From assembly GCF_013778455.1 (NCBI RefSeq), contig NZ_JACEHE010000055.1:1-36783 (forward strand): DNA of 36,783 nt, read 5' to 3'. Below, piece by piece: positions 15,151 through 23,614 of the stretch. The notes beneath the pieces were generated by a model. It worked only from the letters and a program-made list of their open reading frames with translations. It searched no databases and had not been told where the DNA came from. The translations under genes and the position numbers were made by a program. Each line of letters begins with the position of its first letter. Positions within the stretch are counted from its first letter, which is position 1. Origin of the DNA: Streptomyces himalayensis subsp. himalayensis. Its GTDB lineage: Bacteria > Actinomycetota > Actinomycetes > Streptomycetales > Streptomycetaceae.

Positions 15151-18100
15151 CTACTCCTTGTGGCCGAGGCCGATGTGTTCAAGGAGCCAGTCGGCGAGGG
15201 CGGCCGCGCTGGGTTTGACCCAGATCACGCCGGGTTTCATCTCGGTGCGCAGGGCTCGTTGGAGGCGTTGTTGGAGCTGGATGGCGCCGAGGGAGTCCAG
15301 GCCGAGGAGGACCAAGCTGGTGTGCGGGCCGATGTGCCTGGTCGTGCCGCCCAGCAGATCGCGTACGGTGGCGATGATGAAGGACTCCAGGATCTCCCTG
15401 CGGTGCGGCAGGCTGTCGGCGCCCACCAGCTGGTCCCGTATCGCGGATCCCTCCTGCGGCCTGCCGACGTCCGCGGTGAGCAGTCCGGTCAGCAGGGTGG
15501 AGTCACGCACCCCGGGGTAGGGGGACGTCCATTGGTCGACGTCCAACGGGGAGTAGGCGGTCTGATGGCAGTCGGCGGCCAGGATGCGTTCGAGGGCGTC
15601 GATGCCGTCGGCGGGGGTGATGGTGGCGAATCCGCGGTCGCCGAGGTGCTGTCCACGCCCGACCTGGCTCCATGCTCCCCACTGGATGCTGGTTGCGACG
15701 AGCCCCCGCTCCCTGCGGTGAGTGGCGAGGGCGTCGAGGAAGGCGTTGGCGGCGGCGTAGGCGCCCTGCCCGGGGGACCCGATCAACGCGGCCACGGAGG
15801 AGTAGAGGACGAAGAAGTCCAGCTCCAAGCCCGCGGTGGCATGGTGCAGGGCCCAGGCTCCGTCGGCTTTGCCGCGCCAAACCCGCTCCAGCAGTTCGTG
15901 GTCGAGGTTGGCCAGGGTGGCGTCCTCGACGACGCCGGCGGCGTGCAGCACGCCGCGCAGTGCGAGCCCGCCGCGAGTTGCGGCCGCGACCGTCTCGCGA
16001 GCGACGGCCGGATCGGCGATGTCCCCTTGAACGACGGAGATGTCGGTGCCCGCCCTGCGCAGTGCGTCCAGGTGAGCCTGCAGGGTGGGTGACGGGGTGC
16101 TGCGGCCGTTGGCCACGACGCGTGCGGCGCCGCGCCCCGCGAGCCAGTCGACGGTGAGCAGGCCCAGACCGCCCAGGCCCCCGGTGACCAGATAGGCCGT
16201 GCCGGGGCGAACGGGGGTGTCGGGGACAGGGGGGAAGTCGATGGCCGTCGCCGGGCCGGGGACTACGCGGGCGATGTGGCGCCCGTCAGGCCGCAGCCTG
16301 ATCTCGGTGATCGGCTGGTCGGGGTCGAGGAGTTCGTCCAGTACCTGCTCGTATGGAACGGCCGTGGTGAACTCCAGGTGGCTCGCGGCCAGTTCCGGAT
16401 GTTCGTACGCGGCGACACGCAGCAACCCGCGCAGTGCTGCCGCACCGGGACTGGTGCCCTCTCGAGCCACCACCCAAAGCCGGGGCGGTCGTTCGAGAGC
16501 CGCCAGGTGCTGGATGAGCGTCACCGCGCCAGAGGTCAGCTCATGTGCCGCAGCTGCCATGTCGTCGGCGTTACCGTCCCCGGCGGCGAGGACGACACCG
16601 CTGGTTCCGTCCAGTGCATCCGGCTGCCCGAGCGCGGCGGTCAGGGGGCTCAAGCGGCACCCAGCGGTCTGTCGATCCAGCTCCAGGGCGAGATCGGCGG
16701 GCCAGGCGCTGTCGTCGGCGGTGAGGACCGTCCACGGGGTGGTGGTGCATCGGCGGCGCGGGGTTGCCGCGGGTAGGGGTTCCCAGCACAGGCGGGTCAG
16801 CCGGACCCCGAACCGCTGGACGGGTGGGGTGATATTGCGTACCTGCAGGCCCCGGATCTCGGCGACCACCGTACCGTCGGCGGTGGCCAGGCGGCCCGAT
16901 GCGGTGCAGCCCAGATCATCGGCCTGGTGCACATCGATGGCGACCAGCCGAGTGTGCGCGGTGGTGCCACACACGGTGACCTCGTCGAACCCGGCGACGA
17001 CCACGGGGCCCGGGGTGAGTCGGTAATGCGCCAACCAGGCAGCCACCGCGCTCTGCACCACCTGGTCGGCGAGGGCCGGGTGCAGTGTCATGGCCCAGGC
17101 CGAGACCCGCGCTGTGTCGTGGATGCGCAACCAGGCCCGGGCCGCGTCCCGGGTGGGGTGGACCCGGATGCGGTCGATGGCCGTGAAGGCCGGGCCATGG
17201 TGGACGTTGTGCCGCTCGCGGAAGACCCGGTGCAATTCCGTGGGCTCGCTGTCCTGCCAGTCGTCCAGGCCGAGTTGGTCATGGGTCAGTGCCGGGGACC
17301 GGGGGCCGTCACCGCGCGGGAGCACGGTGCCCCGGGCATGGACGGTCACCTCGGTGCCGGACCGGGACAGGATCTCGACACGGGCGGTGCCGTCCGCGCG
17401 GACCAGCCGCGTGGTGACCTGTGGTTCCGGGTCCAGGACCAGGGGGTGCAGCACCTCCACCTCCCGGGCGGTGACAGCCGTGGTAGCGAAGACCTGGCCG
17501 GCCGCGGCCAGCATCATCTCCACGAATCCCGTGCCGGGCAGCACCGGCACGTCGGCCACCCGGTGGTCACCCAGCCAGGGCAGCCGGTTCGGGCCGACCG
17601 GTGTCTGCCACAAGTGGCGCTCCGGGTGCTCAGGATCGTGCACGTGGCCGCCGAGCAGCGGATGCTGCCTGGCACCTGGCAGGCTCGGTGCGACCAGCTG
17701 GTAAGGGGGCTGGTCGCCGCCGTGCCGGGTGCGGTGCCAGGCGGTGACCGGCACGTCGACCAGTTCCCCCTGACCGTAGCGGGCATGGAAGTCGATGCCG
17801 TCGTAGCCGGCCGTGTGCACAGCAGCGAGGTGGGTCAGGAACGTCTCCTGGTCATCTGTGCCCTGGCGCAGGGTGCCGACCGCGATCACGTCGCGGGTGC
17901 TGTCGTGGCGGGCGGTGTCCAGGATCGGGCGGACGGCCAGGGGGTGGGCGGTGCATTCGATGAACAGCCGGTGCCCCGCGGTCAGCGCTGCGGAGACCGC
18001 GGCGTGGAAACGTACGGGATCGCGCTGATTGCGCACCCAGTACGCGCCGTCCACCGGGCCCGGTGCCGCGGGGTCGGCGCTGACGGTGGAGTAGAAGGGG

Positions 18101-20373
18101 ATGCGGGGACGGGCCTCGGGGACATCGGCCAGTGCGGTGCGCAGACGGTCCAGGACCGGGTCGACCTGCGAGGAGTGGGAGGCCACCTCGACATCGATCA
18201 ACCGTGCCACCACTCCTTGACCTTCCCAGCGTTCGACCAGTGCGTTGACCTGGGCGGCGTCGCCGGAGATCACGGTGATCGAGGGGGAGGTGAGCACGCC
18301 GAGCGATACCCCGTCCGCCCCCGCCTCTTCGATCGTGGCCGCCACCTCGGCGGCGCCGAGCATGACCGATGCCATCGCACCGCCGGAGATGGTGGCGAGC
18401 AGGGCGGAGCGGCGGCAGATCACCTTCACCCCGTCAGCCGGGCTCAGGCCCTCGGCGACCACCATCGCGGCGACCTCGCCCAATGACTGACCGATGACCG
18501 CAGACGGCTCAACTCCCCAGGAGCGCCACAGGGCGGCCAGCGCGACCTGGACACCGAAGAGGGCGGGCTGGATGCGTTCCAGCCCCCTGAGGCGCTGCGG
18601 ATGTTCGATGACCTCGCGCAGGGAGAAACCCGCTTCTGCCTCGATCAGCGGATCAAGTTCATCGATCACCGCGGTGAACACCGGCTCGGCGGCCAGCAAC
18701 TGCCGGCACATACCGGGACGCTGTGAGCCCTGGCCGGTGAAGACGAAAACCGGCCCCGCATGGCCGGGGGAGAGCCGCGGCACCCCGCTGACCACCCCCT
18801 CGACCGGCTCCTGGGCGGCGAAAGCCCGGGCGCGGGCGGCCAGTTCGCGCCGGTCGCGGGCGACGATGCCCAGCCGGTGGTCCGCATGCCCGCGGCGCAC
18901 CGCGAGGGTATGCGCCACATCCCCCAACACGGCGCCGGCTCCGTCGGCCTCCAGCCAGGCGGCAAGCCGAAAGGCGCCCTCGGTCAGCGCCTGCGGGGAG
19001 TGCCCGGACAGCAGGAACAGCCGGCGTCCCGCATCCTCACTGGCCCGCTGCGAACGCGGAGCGCGGTGCCGGGGCACGATGGGTGCCGCTTCCAGGATCA
19101 CGTGGGCGTTGGTGCCGGTCACCCCGTACGAGCACACCGCCGCGAGCCGCGACGGGCCGGGGACCGGCCACGAGGTCAGCTCCGTCGGGACGAACAACCG
19201 CGACTTCTCTTCACGGTTGATCGCCGGGTTCCAGGTGCGGAAGTTCAGATTTTGCGGGATTTGTCCGCGCCGCAGGCATTCGACGCTCTTGATGACCCCG
19301 GCGATGCCGGAGACCGGCTCACTGTGCCCGATGTTCGTCTTGATGGAGCCCAGCGCGCACCGGCCCCGGCCTTTGCCGTATATGGCGTTGATGGACGTGT
19401 ACTCGATGGGATCGCCCACTGCGGTGCCCGGCCCGTGCGCCTCGACCAGCCCGACCTCCCCGGGGTCGATCCCGGCCTGCTCCACGGTCCGGCGGAACAA
19501 CTGCTGCTGCATCACGGTCGAGGGTGCGGTCAGCCGGCTGGCCTGCCCGTCGTTGTTGACCGAGCTCCCCCGGATCACCGCGAGAACGCGGTCGCCGTCC
19601 CGGCGCGCGTCCGCCAGGCGCTTGAGCATCAGCACGCCGGCGCCCTCGCCCCGGACGTAGCCGTCCGCGCGGGAGTCGAAGGCGTGGCAGGCTCCGCGCT
19701 GGGACAGCAGTAATGGCGCCTCGTAGAAGTGAGTCTCGGGCGAGAGCATCAACAGCACCGCACCGGCCAGCGCGGCATCGCACTCGCCCAGCGTCAGCGC
19801 CCCGCAGGCACTGTCCAAGGCGACCAGCCCGGAGGAGCAGTGCGTACTGACCACCATCACCGGTCCGCGCAAGTCCATCGCGAAGGCCACCCGACCGGCC
19901 GCACCAGCTGTGAAGTTCCCGAACAAATATGGGCTGTTCGGCGCGTCCTGAACCGGACGTGCCTCGCGGAACAGGTTGTCCGGTGCATAGGTGCCCATGA
20001 ACACCCCGGTCCGCGACCCCCGCAGAGCATCCACGGGAATGCCCGCATGCTCCACCGCCTCCCAGGCCACCTCGGCCAGCACCCGGAACTGCGGATCCAC
20101 CCACCGCTGCTCCGCAGGAGCCACCGAGAAGGCCTCCGGGTCCCACGCCCACACATCCCCCTCGAGGAAGCAGCCCCTCCCGGCCCGCGCCGCCAGGTCA
20201 GGGTCATGTAAGGAGGCCAGGCGCGCGGCGTCCCACCGGTTGGCCGGCACCGGCCCGACCGTGGAGCGGCCTTCGGCCACCAGCCGCCACAGTCCGCCCG
20301 GACTCTCCACCCCACCCGGGAACCGGCAGCCGATTCCCACAACAGCGATCGGCGTCTCCATGGATGCAGACAC
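15151..20373 (-). CDS. Single-module type I polyketide synthase, KS-AT-DH-KR-ACP
   Basis: About 1740 residues from a GTG at 20373 (six bases after a GGGGG run; the ATG at 20361 is the alternative). The KS (residues 5-425) has catalytic Cys in VSTHCSSGLVALDSAC near 178, plus EAHGPGTAVGDPIEY and KTNIGHSEPVSGIAG histidines. The AT (545-850) has GQSLGE near 628 and a VASH specificity motif. The DH (925-1200) has HRVADVPVLP with Asp replacing the usual Gly, and a DxxxQ motif near 1104. The KR (about 1390-1570) has GGLGGLG and intact YSSVAAL and GAYAAAN motifs. The ACP carries LGLDSLGA near 1693. There is no ER and no thioesterase. STHCSSG, HGPGT and VASHSSQVDP resemble mycobacterial MAS/Pks5 enzymes more than modular macrolide PKSs, suggesting iterative use. 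Chain length and extender unit cannot be read. Confidence 0.92.
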   Translation of the reverse strand: MSASMETPIAVVGIGCRFPGGVESPGGLWRLVAEGRSTVGPVPANRWDAARLASLHDPDLAARAGRGCFLEGDVWAWDPEAFSVAPAEQRWVDPQFRVLAEVAWEAVEHAGIPVDALRGSRTGVFMGTYAPDNLFREARPVQDAPNSPYLFGNFTAGAAGRVAFAMDLRGPVMVVSTHCSSGLVALDSACGALTLGECDAALAGAVLLMLSPETHFYEAPLLLSQRGACHAFDSRADGYVRGEGAGVLMLKRLADARRDGDRVLAVIRGSSVNNDGQASRLTAPSTVMQQQLFRRTVEQAGIDPGEVGLVEAHGPGTAVGDPIEYTSINAIYGKGRGRCALGSIKTNIGHSEPVSGIAGVIKSVECLRRGQIPQNLNFRTWNPAINREEKSRLFVPTELTSWPVPGPSRLAAVCSYGVTGTNAHVILEAAPIVPRHRAPRSQRASEDAGRRLFLLSGHSPQALTEGAFRLAAWLEADGAGAVLGDVAHTLAVRRGHADHRLGIVARDRRELAARARAFAAQEPVEGVVSGVPRLSPGHAGPVFVFTGQGSQRPGMCRQLLAAEPVFTAVIDELDPLIEAEAGFSLREVIEHPQRLRGLERIQPALFGVQVALAALWRSWGVEPSAVIGQSLGEVAAMVVAEGLSPADGVKVICRRSALLATISGGAMASVMLGAAEVAATIEEAGADGVSLGVLTSPSITVISGDAAQVNALVERWEGQGVVARLIDVEVASHSSQVDPVLDRLRTALADVPEARPRIPFYSTVSADPAAPGPVDGAYWVRNQRDPVRFHAAVSAALTAGHRLFIECTAHPLAVRPILDTARHDSTRDVIAVGTLRQGTDDQETFLTHLAAVHTAGYDGIDFHARYGQGELVDVPVTAWHRTRHGGDQPPYQLVAPSLPGARQHPLLGGHVHDPEHPERHLWQTPVGPNRLPWLGDHRVADVPVLPGTGFVEMMLAAAGQVFATTAVTAREVEVLHPLVLDPEPQVTTRLVRADGTARVEILSRSGTEVTVHARGTVLPRGDGPRSPALTHDQLGLDDWQDSEPTELHRVFRERHNVHHGPAFTAIDRIRVHPTRDAARAWLRIHDTARVSAWAMTLHPALADQVVQSAVAAWLAHYRLTPGPVVVAGFDEVTVCGTTAHTRLVAIDVHQADDLGCTASGRLATADGTVVAEIRGLQVRNITPPVQRFGVRLTRLCWEPLPAATPRRRCTTTPWTVLTADDSAWPADLALELDRQTAGCRLSPLTAALGQPDALDGTSGVVLAAGDGNADDMAAAAHELTSGAVTLIQHLAALERPPRLWVVAREGTSPGAAALRGLLRVAAYEHPELAASHLEFTTAVPYEQVLDELLDPDQPITEIRLRPDGRHIARVVPGPATAIDFPPVPDTPVRPGTAYLVTGGLGGLGLLTVDWLAGRGAARVVANGRSTPSPTLQAHLDALRRAGTDISVVQGDIADPAVARETVAAATRGGLALRGVLHAAGVVEDATLANLDHELLERVWRGKADGAWALHHATAGLELDFFVLYSSVAALIGSPGQGAYAAANAFLDALATHRRERGLVATSIQWGAWSQVGRGQHLGDRGFATITPADGIDALERILAADCHQTAYSPLDVDQWTSPYPGVRDSTLLTGLLTADVGRPQEGSAIRDQLVGADSLPHRREILESFIIATVRDLLGGTTRHIGPHTSLVLLGLDSLGAIQLQQRLQRALRTEMKPGVIWVKPSAAALADWLLEHIGLGHKE

Positions 20374-20384
20374 GGTCCGGCCCC

Positions 20385-20585
20385 CTACTCCGCGATCGCC
20401 GTGCTGTAGCTGAACCGGAATAACGGCACATCCACCCCAGCCACCCGCACGACGGCTCCCGTCCGCTCGAAGTGGTGATGCCGCCCGTAATAGGCCACCG
20501 TCCACCGCTCCGGCACAACCGGAGCGTCGATCTCGCAGACCCGGCCAATCCCCTCAGGGCCGCCCTCAACAGCGATGTTGATCAC
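20385..20585 (-). CDS. DUF5988-like small protein upstream of the PKS
   Basis: 66 residues from a GTG at 20585, chosen because AGGGGAG lies eight bases upstream and the homology-like part begins there. It reads VINIAVEGGPEGIGRVCEID, continues through YYGRHHHFERTGAVV, and ends FRFSYSTAIAE. The pattern (GGP near the start, HFE in the middle, a final TxIAE) matches my recollection of DUF5988, a short actinomycete family often found next to PKS or NRPS genes, function unknown. Its stop lies 11 bases before the PKS start, so the two are co-translated or coupled. It is the first gene of the biosynthetic operon. Confidence 0.65.
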   Translation of the reverse strand: MINIAVEGGPEGIGRVCEIDAPVVPERWTVAYYGRHHHFERTGAVVRVAGVDVPLFRFSYSTAIAE

Positions 20586-21082
20586 AGAAATCACTCCCCT
20601 ACCGCGCCGTGCAGCCTGCTCGCGAAGCACCGACCACGCTGCGCGGAAACGATTCTTCACCGCGGCCCAATGGCCCGGAGCATCAACCTGTTGGACACAG
20701 CCAACAACCGCCTCACTTACGCGGAAAGGGTGCGCGCCCGGCAGATGAGGGCAGGTCGTTCACACCCCCAGCCGATCCCTCACACCCCCAGCCCGCCGCA
20801 CACACCCGGCACGCTCAGAGGCCGTTATCTTTCCGGTCTTGGGACATGATCGAGGAACAGGGGTTCGGGGCGGGGTTCCATTCGGGTAGCCGGAGGGCGG
20901 TTGGCGCATGAAGGCAGCGCCTCCAGAACAACTCCGGGTTGTGTACGCCCTATGAGCAACAAAAGGCCCTGGTGTCCCACTCTTGCGTGCCCGCACCCGG
21001 CGGCGGCCGAATCGAGAGACCTATCGTCTTGTAATCCGGTACGCCATTGCCTGGCGCCCCAAGATCACGCACTCTTCTTCTC
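20586..21082. other. Upstream region of the PKS operon; no gene seen
   Basis: No frame has protein character. The region must contain the promoter of the DUF5988-PKS operon, but I cannot place -35/-10 boxes with confidence. A run of CACACCCCCAGCC-like direct repeats occurs at about 20759-20805. Confidence 0.4.
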
Positions 21083-21175
21083 ATGCCGCGTCACGACATC
21101 GTCCAGCACACCAGCTTCCAGCTGGCGCTGATCGGTGTGCACGCCCACGCGGTGTCCGACATCGACTGTCGCTGA
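21083..21175 (+). pseudogene. Possible N-terminal scrap of a MarR-type regulator
   Basis: A 30-residue frame reads MPRHDIVQHTSFQLALIGVH then AHAVSDIDCR and stop. The first 20 residues look like the N-terminal helix of MarR-type regulators (FxLxLVGxHA), after which the frame ends abruptly. Too short for certainty. The flanks at 21176-21344 hold nothing recognisable. Confidence 0.2.
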
Positions 21176-21344
21176 GCCGCAGGCTCGGAGAGGCACCGCC
21201 GCCTCCTGTGATCGTCCGAGCCCAGTCCGACACACAGCCCTTCTTCGCATGCCGTCGGTGCGGTCTCGTACGGCTCAGCGCCACCCTTCAGTTGCTCCCT
21301 GATGCCTTCCGACGGCACTCCCACCCCGAAAGGCATCCATCCCG

Positions 21345-22160
21345 ATGCGTCATCGACTCTCTCTCATCCTCACCACCAGCCTTGTGATTGTCATGAGCGC
21401 AGCAAGAATGGGGGTCGCCTTGTCTCCCGGCGGAACGACGCAGCCCTCCATCCCGAGTTCGCAAGACACGACAGCCGGCGCGGATTTCATCGGAAGCGCC
21501 GTCGAACCGCAACCGCTACGCCGAGCGCCGTTGTTCGATCCGCAGGTCTCGACCATGCACGACGACAGCGGAAACACGAAGGCCGTCGGCTATCCAGGCC
21601 ACCTCGGTTCCGGCACCGAGGTGACGACCGCGGCCGTGAAGCTCGGCATGATGCTGTGGCTTCCCGATGGTCGGCTTACCTCCGGCTATACGGACACGTC
21701 GTCCGGCACACCCGTGTACCGGATCGCCGCAGTGGATCCCGAGACCCTGGAGGTGGAGTCCAGCTGGGCCGCTCCCGTAGGCCAGACTCTCAACACCACG
21801 TACATGTACCAGAAGGCCAACGGGGAAATCCTGGTCGGTTCTAAGCAGGGACACATATACGTCCTGCAACGCCACGACGAAACGGGCAAGCCCGTGATCA
21901 CGGTGAAGCGAGACATCGACCTGGCGTCCCAGGGAGTCCTCGGCCAGGGCGAAAAGCTGCTCAACAGCGCCTTCGACGGTCAGGGCAACATCTGGTTCAC
22001 CACCGGAGGAATCGCGGGAATCGGTGACGACCTGGGAACCACCAGCACGGTGGGATACGTCGACAGCCGCGGCAAGGTGCATGCGCTCCACCTCGATGGG
22101 CAGGTGGTGGAGAACGGCATCGCGGTCCACGGCACCACGGCCTATGTCGTGACAGGTCCA
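21345..22160 (+). pseudogene. Secreted beta-propeller-like protein, 3'-truncated by fusion to LysE remnant
   Basis: From the ATG at 21345 (GAAAGG 11 bases upstream) there is a Sec signal peptide, MRHRLSLILTTSLVIVMSAA, with cleavage probably after GVALS. About 230 residues of propeller-like sequence follow, with repeated strand patterns: LWLPDGRLTSGYTD, PVYRIAAVDPETLEVE, ANGEILVGSKQGHIYVLQRH, DGQGNIWFTTGGI and GTTAYVV. Family resemblance is to secreted PQQ/SMP-30-like propellers of unknown role. At about 22160 the sequence switches to the reverse complement of a LysE gene, and the open frame then runs to 22541 through antisense DNA. The protein therefore lacks its last blades and carries a nonsense tail. 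Truncation is seen directly; function is unknown. Confidence 0.6.
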
Positions 22161-22470
22161 GCCGGTCAGGACGACCACGGCGAGGTGACTGGTGCCGGCG
22201 GGGATGAACTGCGGCAGGACGGCGACGTAGAAGGCGCCCATCTTCGGGTTGAGGAGGTTGGTGAGCGTTCCCTGCCGCCAACCGCCGGTGAACGAGTCCG
22301 CGCCGGTGAGCAGTTCGGTTGCGTTGGGGTCCGGACCTGGCCGCCCGCGGAAGGTGTTGCGGAGCATGCGGGCGCCCATACGCCCCAGGCCCGTTTGCGT
22401 CGGCCGACGGCCGACGTCCGCAGCCGGTACCGGCTCCGTGAGCCCCAACAGGGCCACTGGCAAAGGCAAT
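22161..22470 (-). pseudogene. LysE-type amino-acid exporter fragment
   Basis: The minus frame reads MGARMLRNTFRGRPGP, then TELLTGADSFTGGWRQGTLT, NLLNPKMGAFYVAVLPQFIP and AGTSHLAVVVL, the central part of LysE/RhtB exporters (WRQGxLxNLLNPK is the family signature). The recognisable part is about 22165-22385. Upstream to 22470 the frame is blurred by probable indels. Both the N-terminal membrane segments and the C-terminal ones are missing. It is fused tail-first to the propeller gene at 22160, so a deletion joined two convergent genes. Confidence 0.7.
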
Positions 22471-22550
22471 CAGAGCCGCGACCTGGGTGTTCCGCTTGCT
22501 TGATCGGCTACACCACGTGGCGGGACACCGTCCCCGCCTGAATTGGAGGA

Positions 22551-22575
22551 CCCCGGCGCCGCGAAGGCGCCGGGG
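22551..22575. terminator. Perfect 10-bp GC hairpin
   Basis: CCCCGGCGCC (22551-22560) and GGCGCCGGGG (22566-22575) form a perfect stem with a GCGAA loop. A smaller hairpin follows (CCCGTC 22578-22583 with GACGGG 22591-22596). It lies about 110-230 bases downstream of the leftward DosR-like promoter module at 22681-22822 and would end a short transcript from it. Confidence 0.6.
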
Positions 22576-22680
22576 TGCCCGTCCCATCGAGACGGGAGAA
22601 ACGACACGGGGGGTAAAAGCCGCTTCTCCCGACGAGGCCAGGCCCTGCATCCACGCCGCAGCGGAGGGGGAGTACGCGGC

Positions 22681-22822
22681 GCGGGTCCCTGCAGCAGGGC
22701 CCTTCCCTGCCCCGCGGATTCCTGCCAGGTCCGCCGGGCGCACATCCATCCTGCGCGCCTGCCCCCGCGGCCGAGCACGGCAAAGGTCCTCGACCGCCGG
22801 GTCGTTAGTCCCTAAAGGCTGG
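22681..22822 (-). repeat. 142-bp promoter/leader module, copy 1 (reads leftwards)
   Basis: Aligned with the reverse complement of 23470-23611 it matches without gaps over 142 bases, with 22 differences (about 85 % identity). Both copies contain a DosR-like box, a second GGNCCTTTGCC half-box, a CAGGAT -10-like hexamer followed by GGATGTG, and an inverted repeat CCCTGCAGCAGGG. Neither has a shared open frame: copy 2 has an early in-frame stop. A duplicated regulatory region is more likely than a gene. Confidence 0.7.
22799..22816 (-). promoter_or_regulatory. DosR/DevR-like box, copy 1
   Basis: On the minus strand TTTAGGGACTAACGACCC matches the dormancy-regulator consensus TTSGGGACTWWAGTCCC at about 14 of 17 positions. 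A second box-like AGGACCTTTGCCGT follows 8 bases further. The paired arrangement is typical of DosR/DevR targets. No intact gene lies downstream. Confidence 0.45.
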
Positions 22823-23165
22823 ACCGGATACGGTTGAGCAGCGTGACACAGTGCGCGCGTATGCGCGCCGTGAGTGGCTCGCCGCGCAGGAAGACCTGGC
22901 GCCAGCTGGCTGACGCGCGGTCGGCTGGCGGTTGCACGTCGAGGTTGGATGGGGCAGGGCGGCCTTGGTTCTCTCCAGGTCTCCGCGGCTTCGGGCAACA
23001 CGACTTGTTCCTGCCGCATCAGGGCGCTGAGGCGACGCAGTCTCCAGTTCGGCCGCCAGGTGAGGGCGGGGTCGGGGATCATCTCAATGTCCTGCGCGCA
23101 GGACATGTCGCAGGCAGGGTGCCGTCCACGTCGGCTGCCCGTCGCCCGTGGGCCACTGGGTTTGA
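22823..23165. other. Unassigned stretch between the two promoter modules
   Basis: On the minus strand 23105-22850 one long frame reads DIEMIPDPALTWRPNWRLRR and LSALMRQEQVVLPEAAETWR. This has plausible protein composition, but I do not recognise it and it has no start or end of its own. It may be another transposition-gene remnant. Nothing else is supported here. Confidence 0.3.
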
Positions 23166-23310
23166 TCAGCGATCTGGTGGTCCGTCGCTTTCGTGCTCGA
23201 GTCGTTCGTCCTGAACGATATGGACGGCGGCTTCCTCGGCCGCTGCGGCGCCTGCCTCTGTACTCACGTCCGAGGCGACGGCTTCCGTGATGGTGTCGGT
23301 GTGGACTCTT
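23166..23310 (-). pseudogene. Possible DUF5709-type C-terminal remnant
   Basis: The frame ending at the TGA at 23166 reads HTDTITEAVASDVSTEAGAA, AAEEAAVHIVQDERLEHESD and GPPDR. The acidic, Ala-rich tail with the SAEEAAVHxV-like motif is what I recall for the C-terminus of DUF5709 proteins, small acidic actinomycete proteins. The upstream part is absent. Identification is tentative. Confidence 0.3.
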
Positions 23311-23469
23311 CATCCGGGCGAGGAGATGGCCGGCCTGGTCGGTGCCGGCTCGTGTCGATCGCCCGCCGCCCATCGCAGCCCGAACCGGTCGTCCAGCCGG
23401 GGACAGCAGCTGCGCCCGTGACAACGCCCGCAGCGAGCACGCGCAGCCCCGCGCCCTGCACGTCACGCA

Positions 23470-23611
23470 CCAGCACTTGGGGACTATCGGCCCGGGCGTC
23501 GAGGTCCTTTGCCGGGCCGGGACGCGGGGGCAGAGGCACAGGATGGATGTGTGACCAGCGGACCTGGCAGGAGTCCGCGGGACACGGAAGGGCCCTGCTG
23601 CAGGGACGCGC
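23470..23611 (+). repeat. 142-bp promoter/leader module, copy 2 (reads rightwards)
   Basis: Inverted relative to copy 1 at 22681-22822, with an ungapped alignment of 120 identities in 142. It runs into the TniA remnant at about 23612 on its right, so whatever gene it once drove has been replaced. Confidence 0.7.
23477..23493 (+). promoter_or_regulatory. DosR/DevR-like box, copy 2
   Basis: TTGGGGACTATCGGCCC matches TTSGGGACTWWAGTCCC at 15 of 17 positions. A second box-like AGGTCCTTTGCCGG lies at 23502-23515, and CAGGAT at 23539-23544 could be the -10. In actinomycetes such boxes sit in front of universal-stress-protein and nitroreductase genes induced in hypoxia or dormancy. Confidence 0.5.
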
Positions 23612-23614
23612 CGC

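Noticed and set aside
16927..18486. Very long plus-strand open frame (519 codons) opposite the PKS
   Set aside because: It is the antisense of the AT-DH region. Composition is Arg/Gly/Val/Asp-rich with no motif, while the minus frame has full PKS domains.
20385..20660. Longer 91-codon version of the DUF5988-like protein
   Set aside because: The extra N-terminal residues are Arg-rich and unlike the family. A GTG with a good ribosome-binding site lies at 20585.
21000..21080. Possible tRNA gene in the GC-rich stretch
   Set aside because: No cloverleaf, GTTCGA-type T-loop or anticodon stem can be built.
22681..22822. Cobalamin riboswitch, because of a CCTGCCAGGTC resemblance to the B12 box
   Set aside because: The rest of the conserved core is absent and the box does not match in full. 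The DosR-like boxes explain the conservation better.
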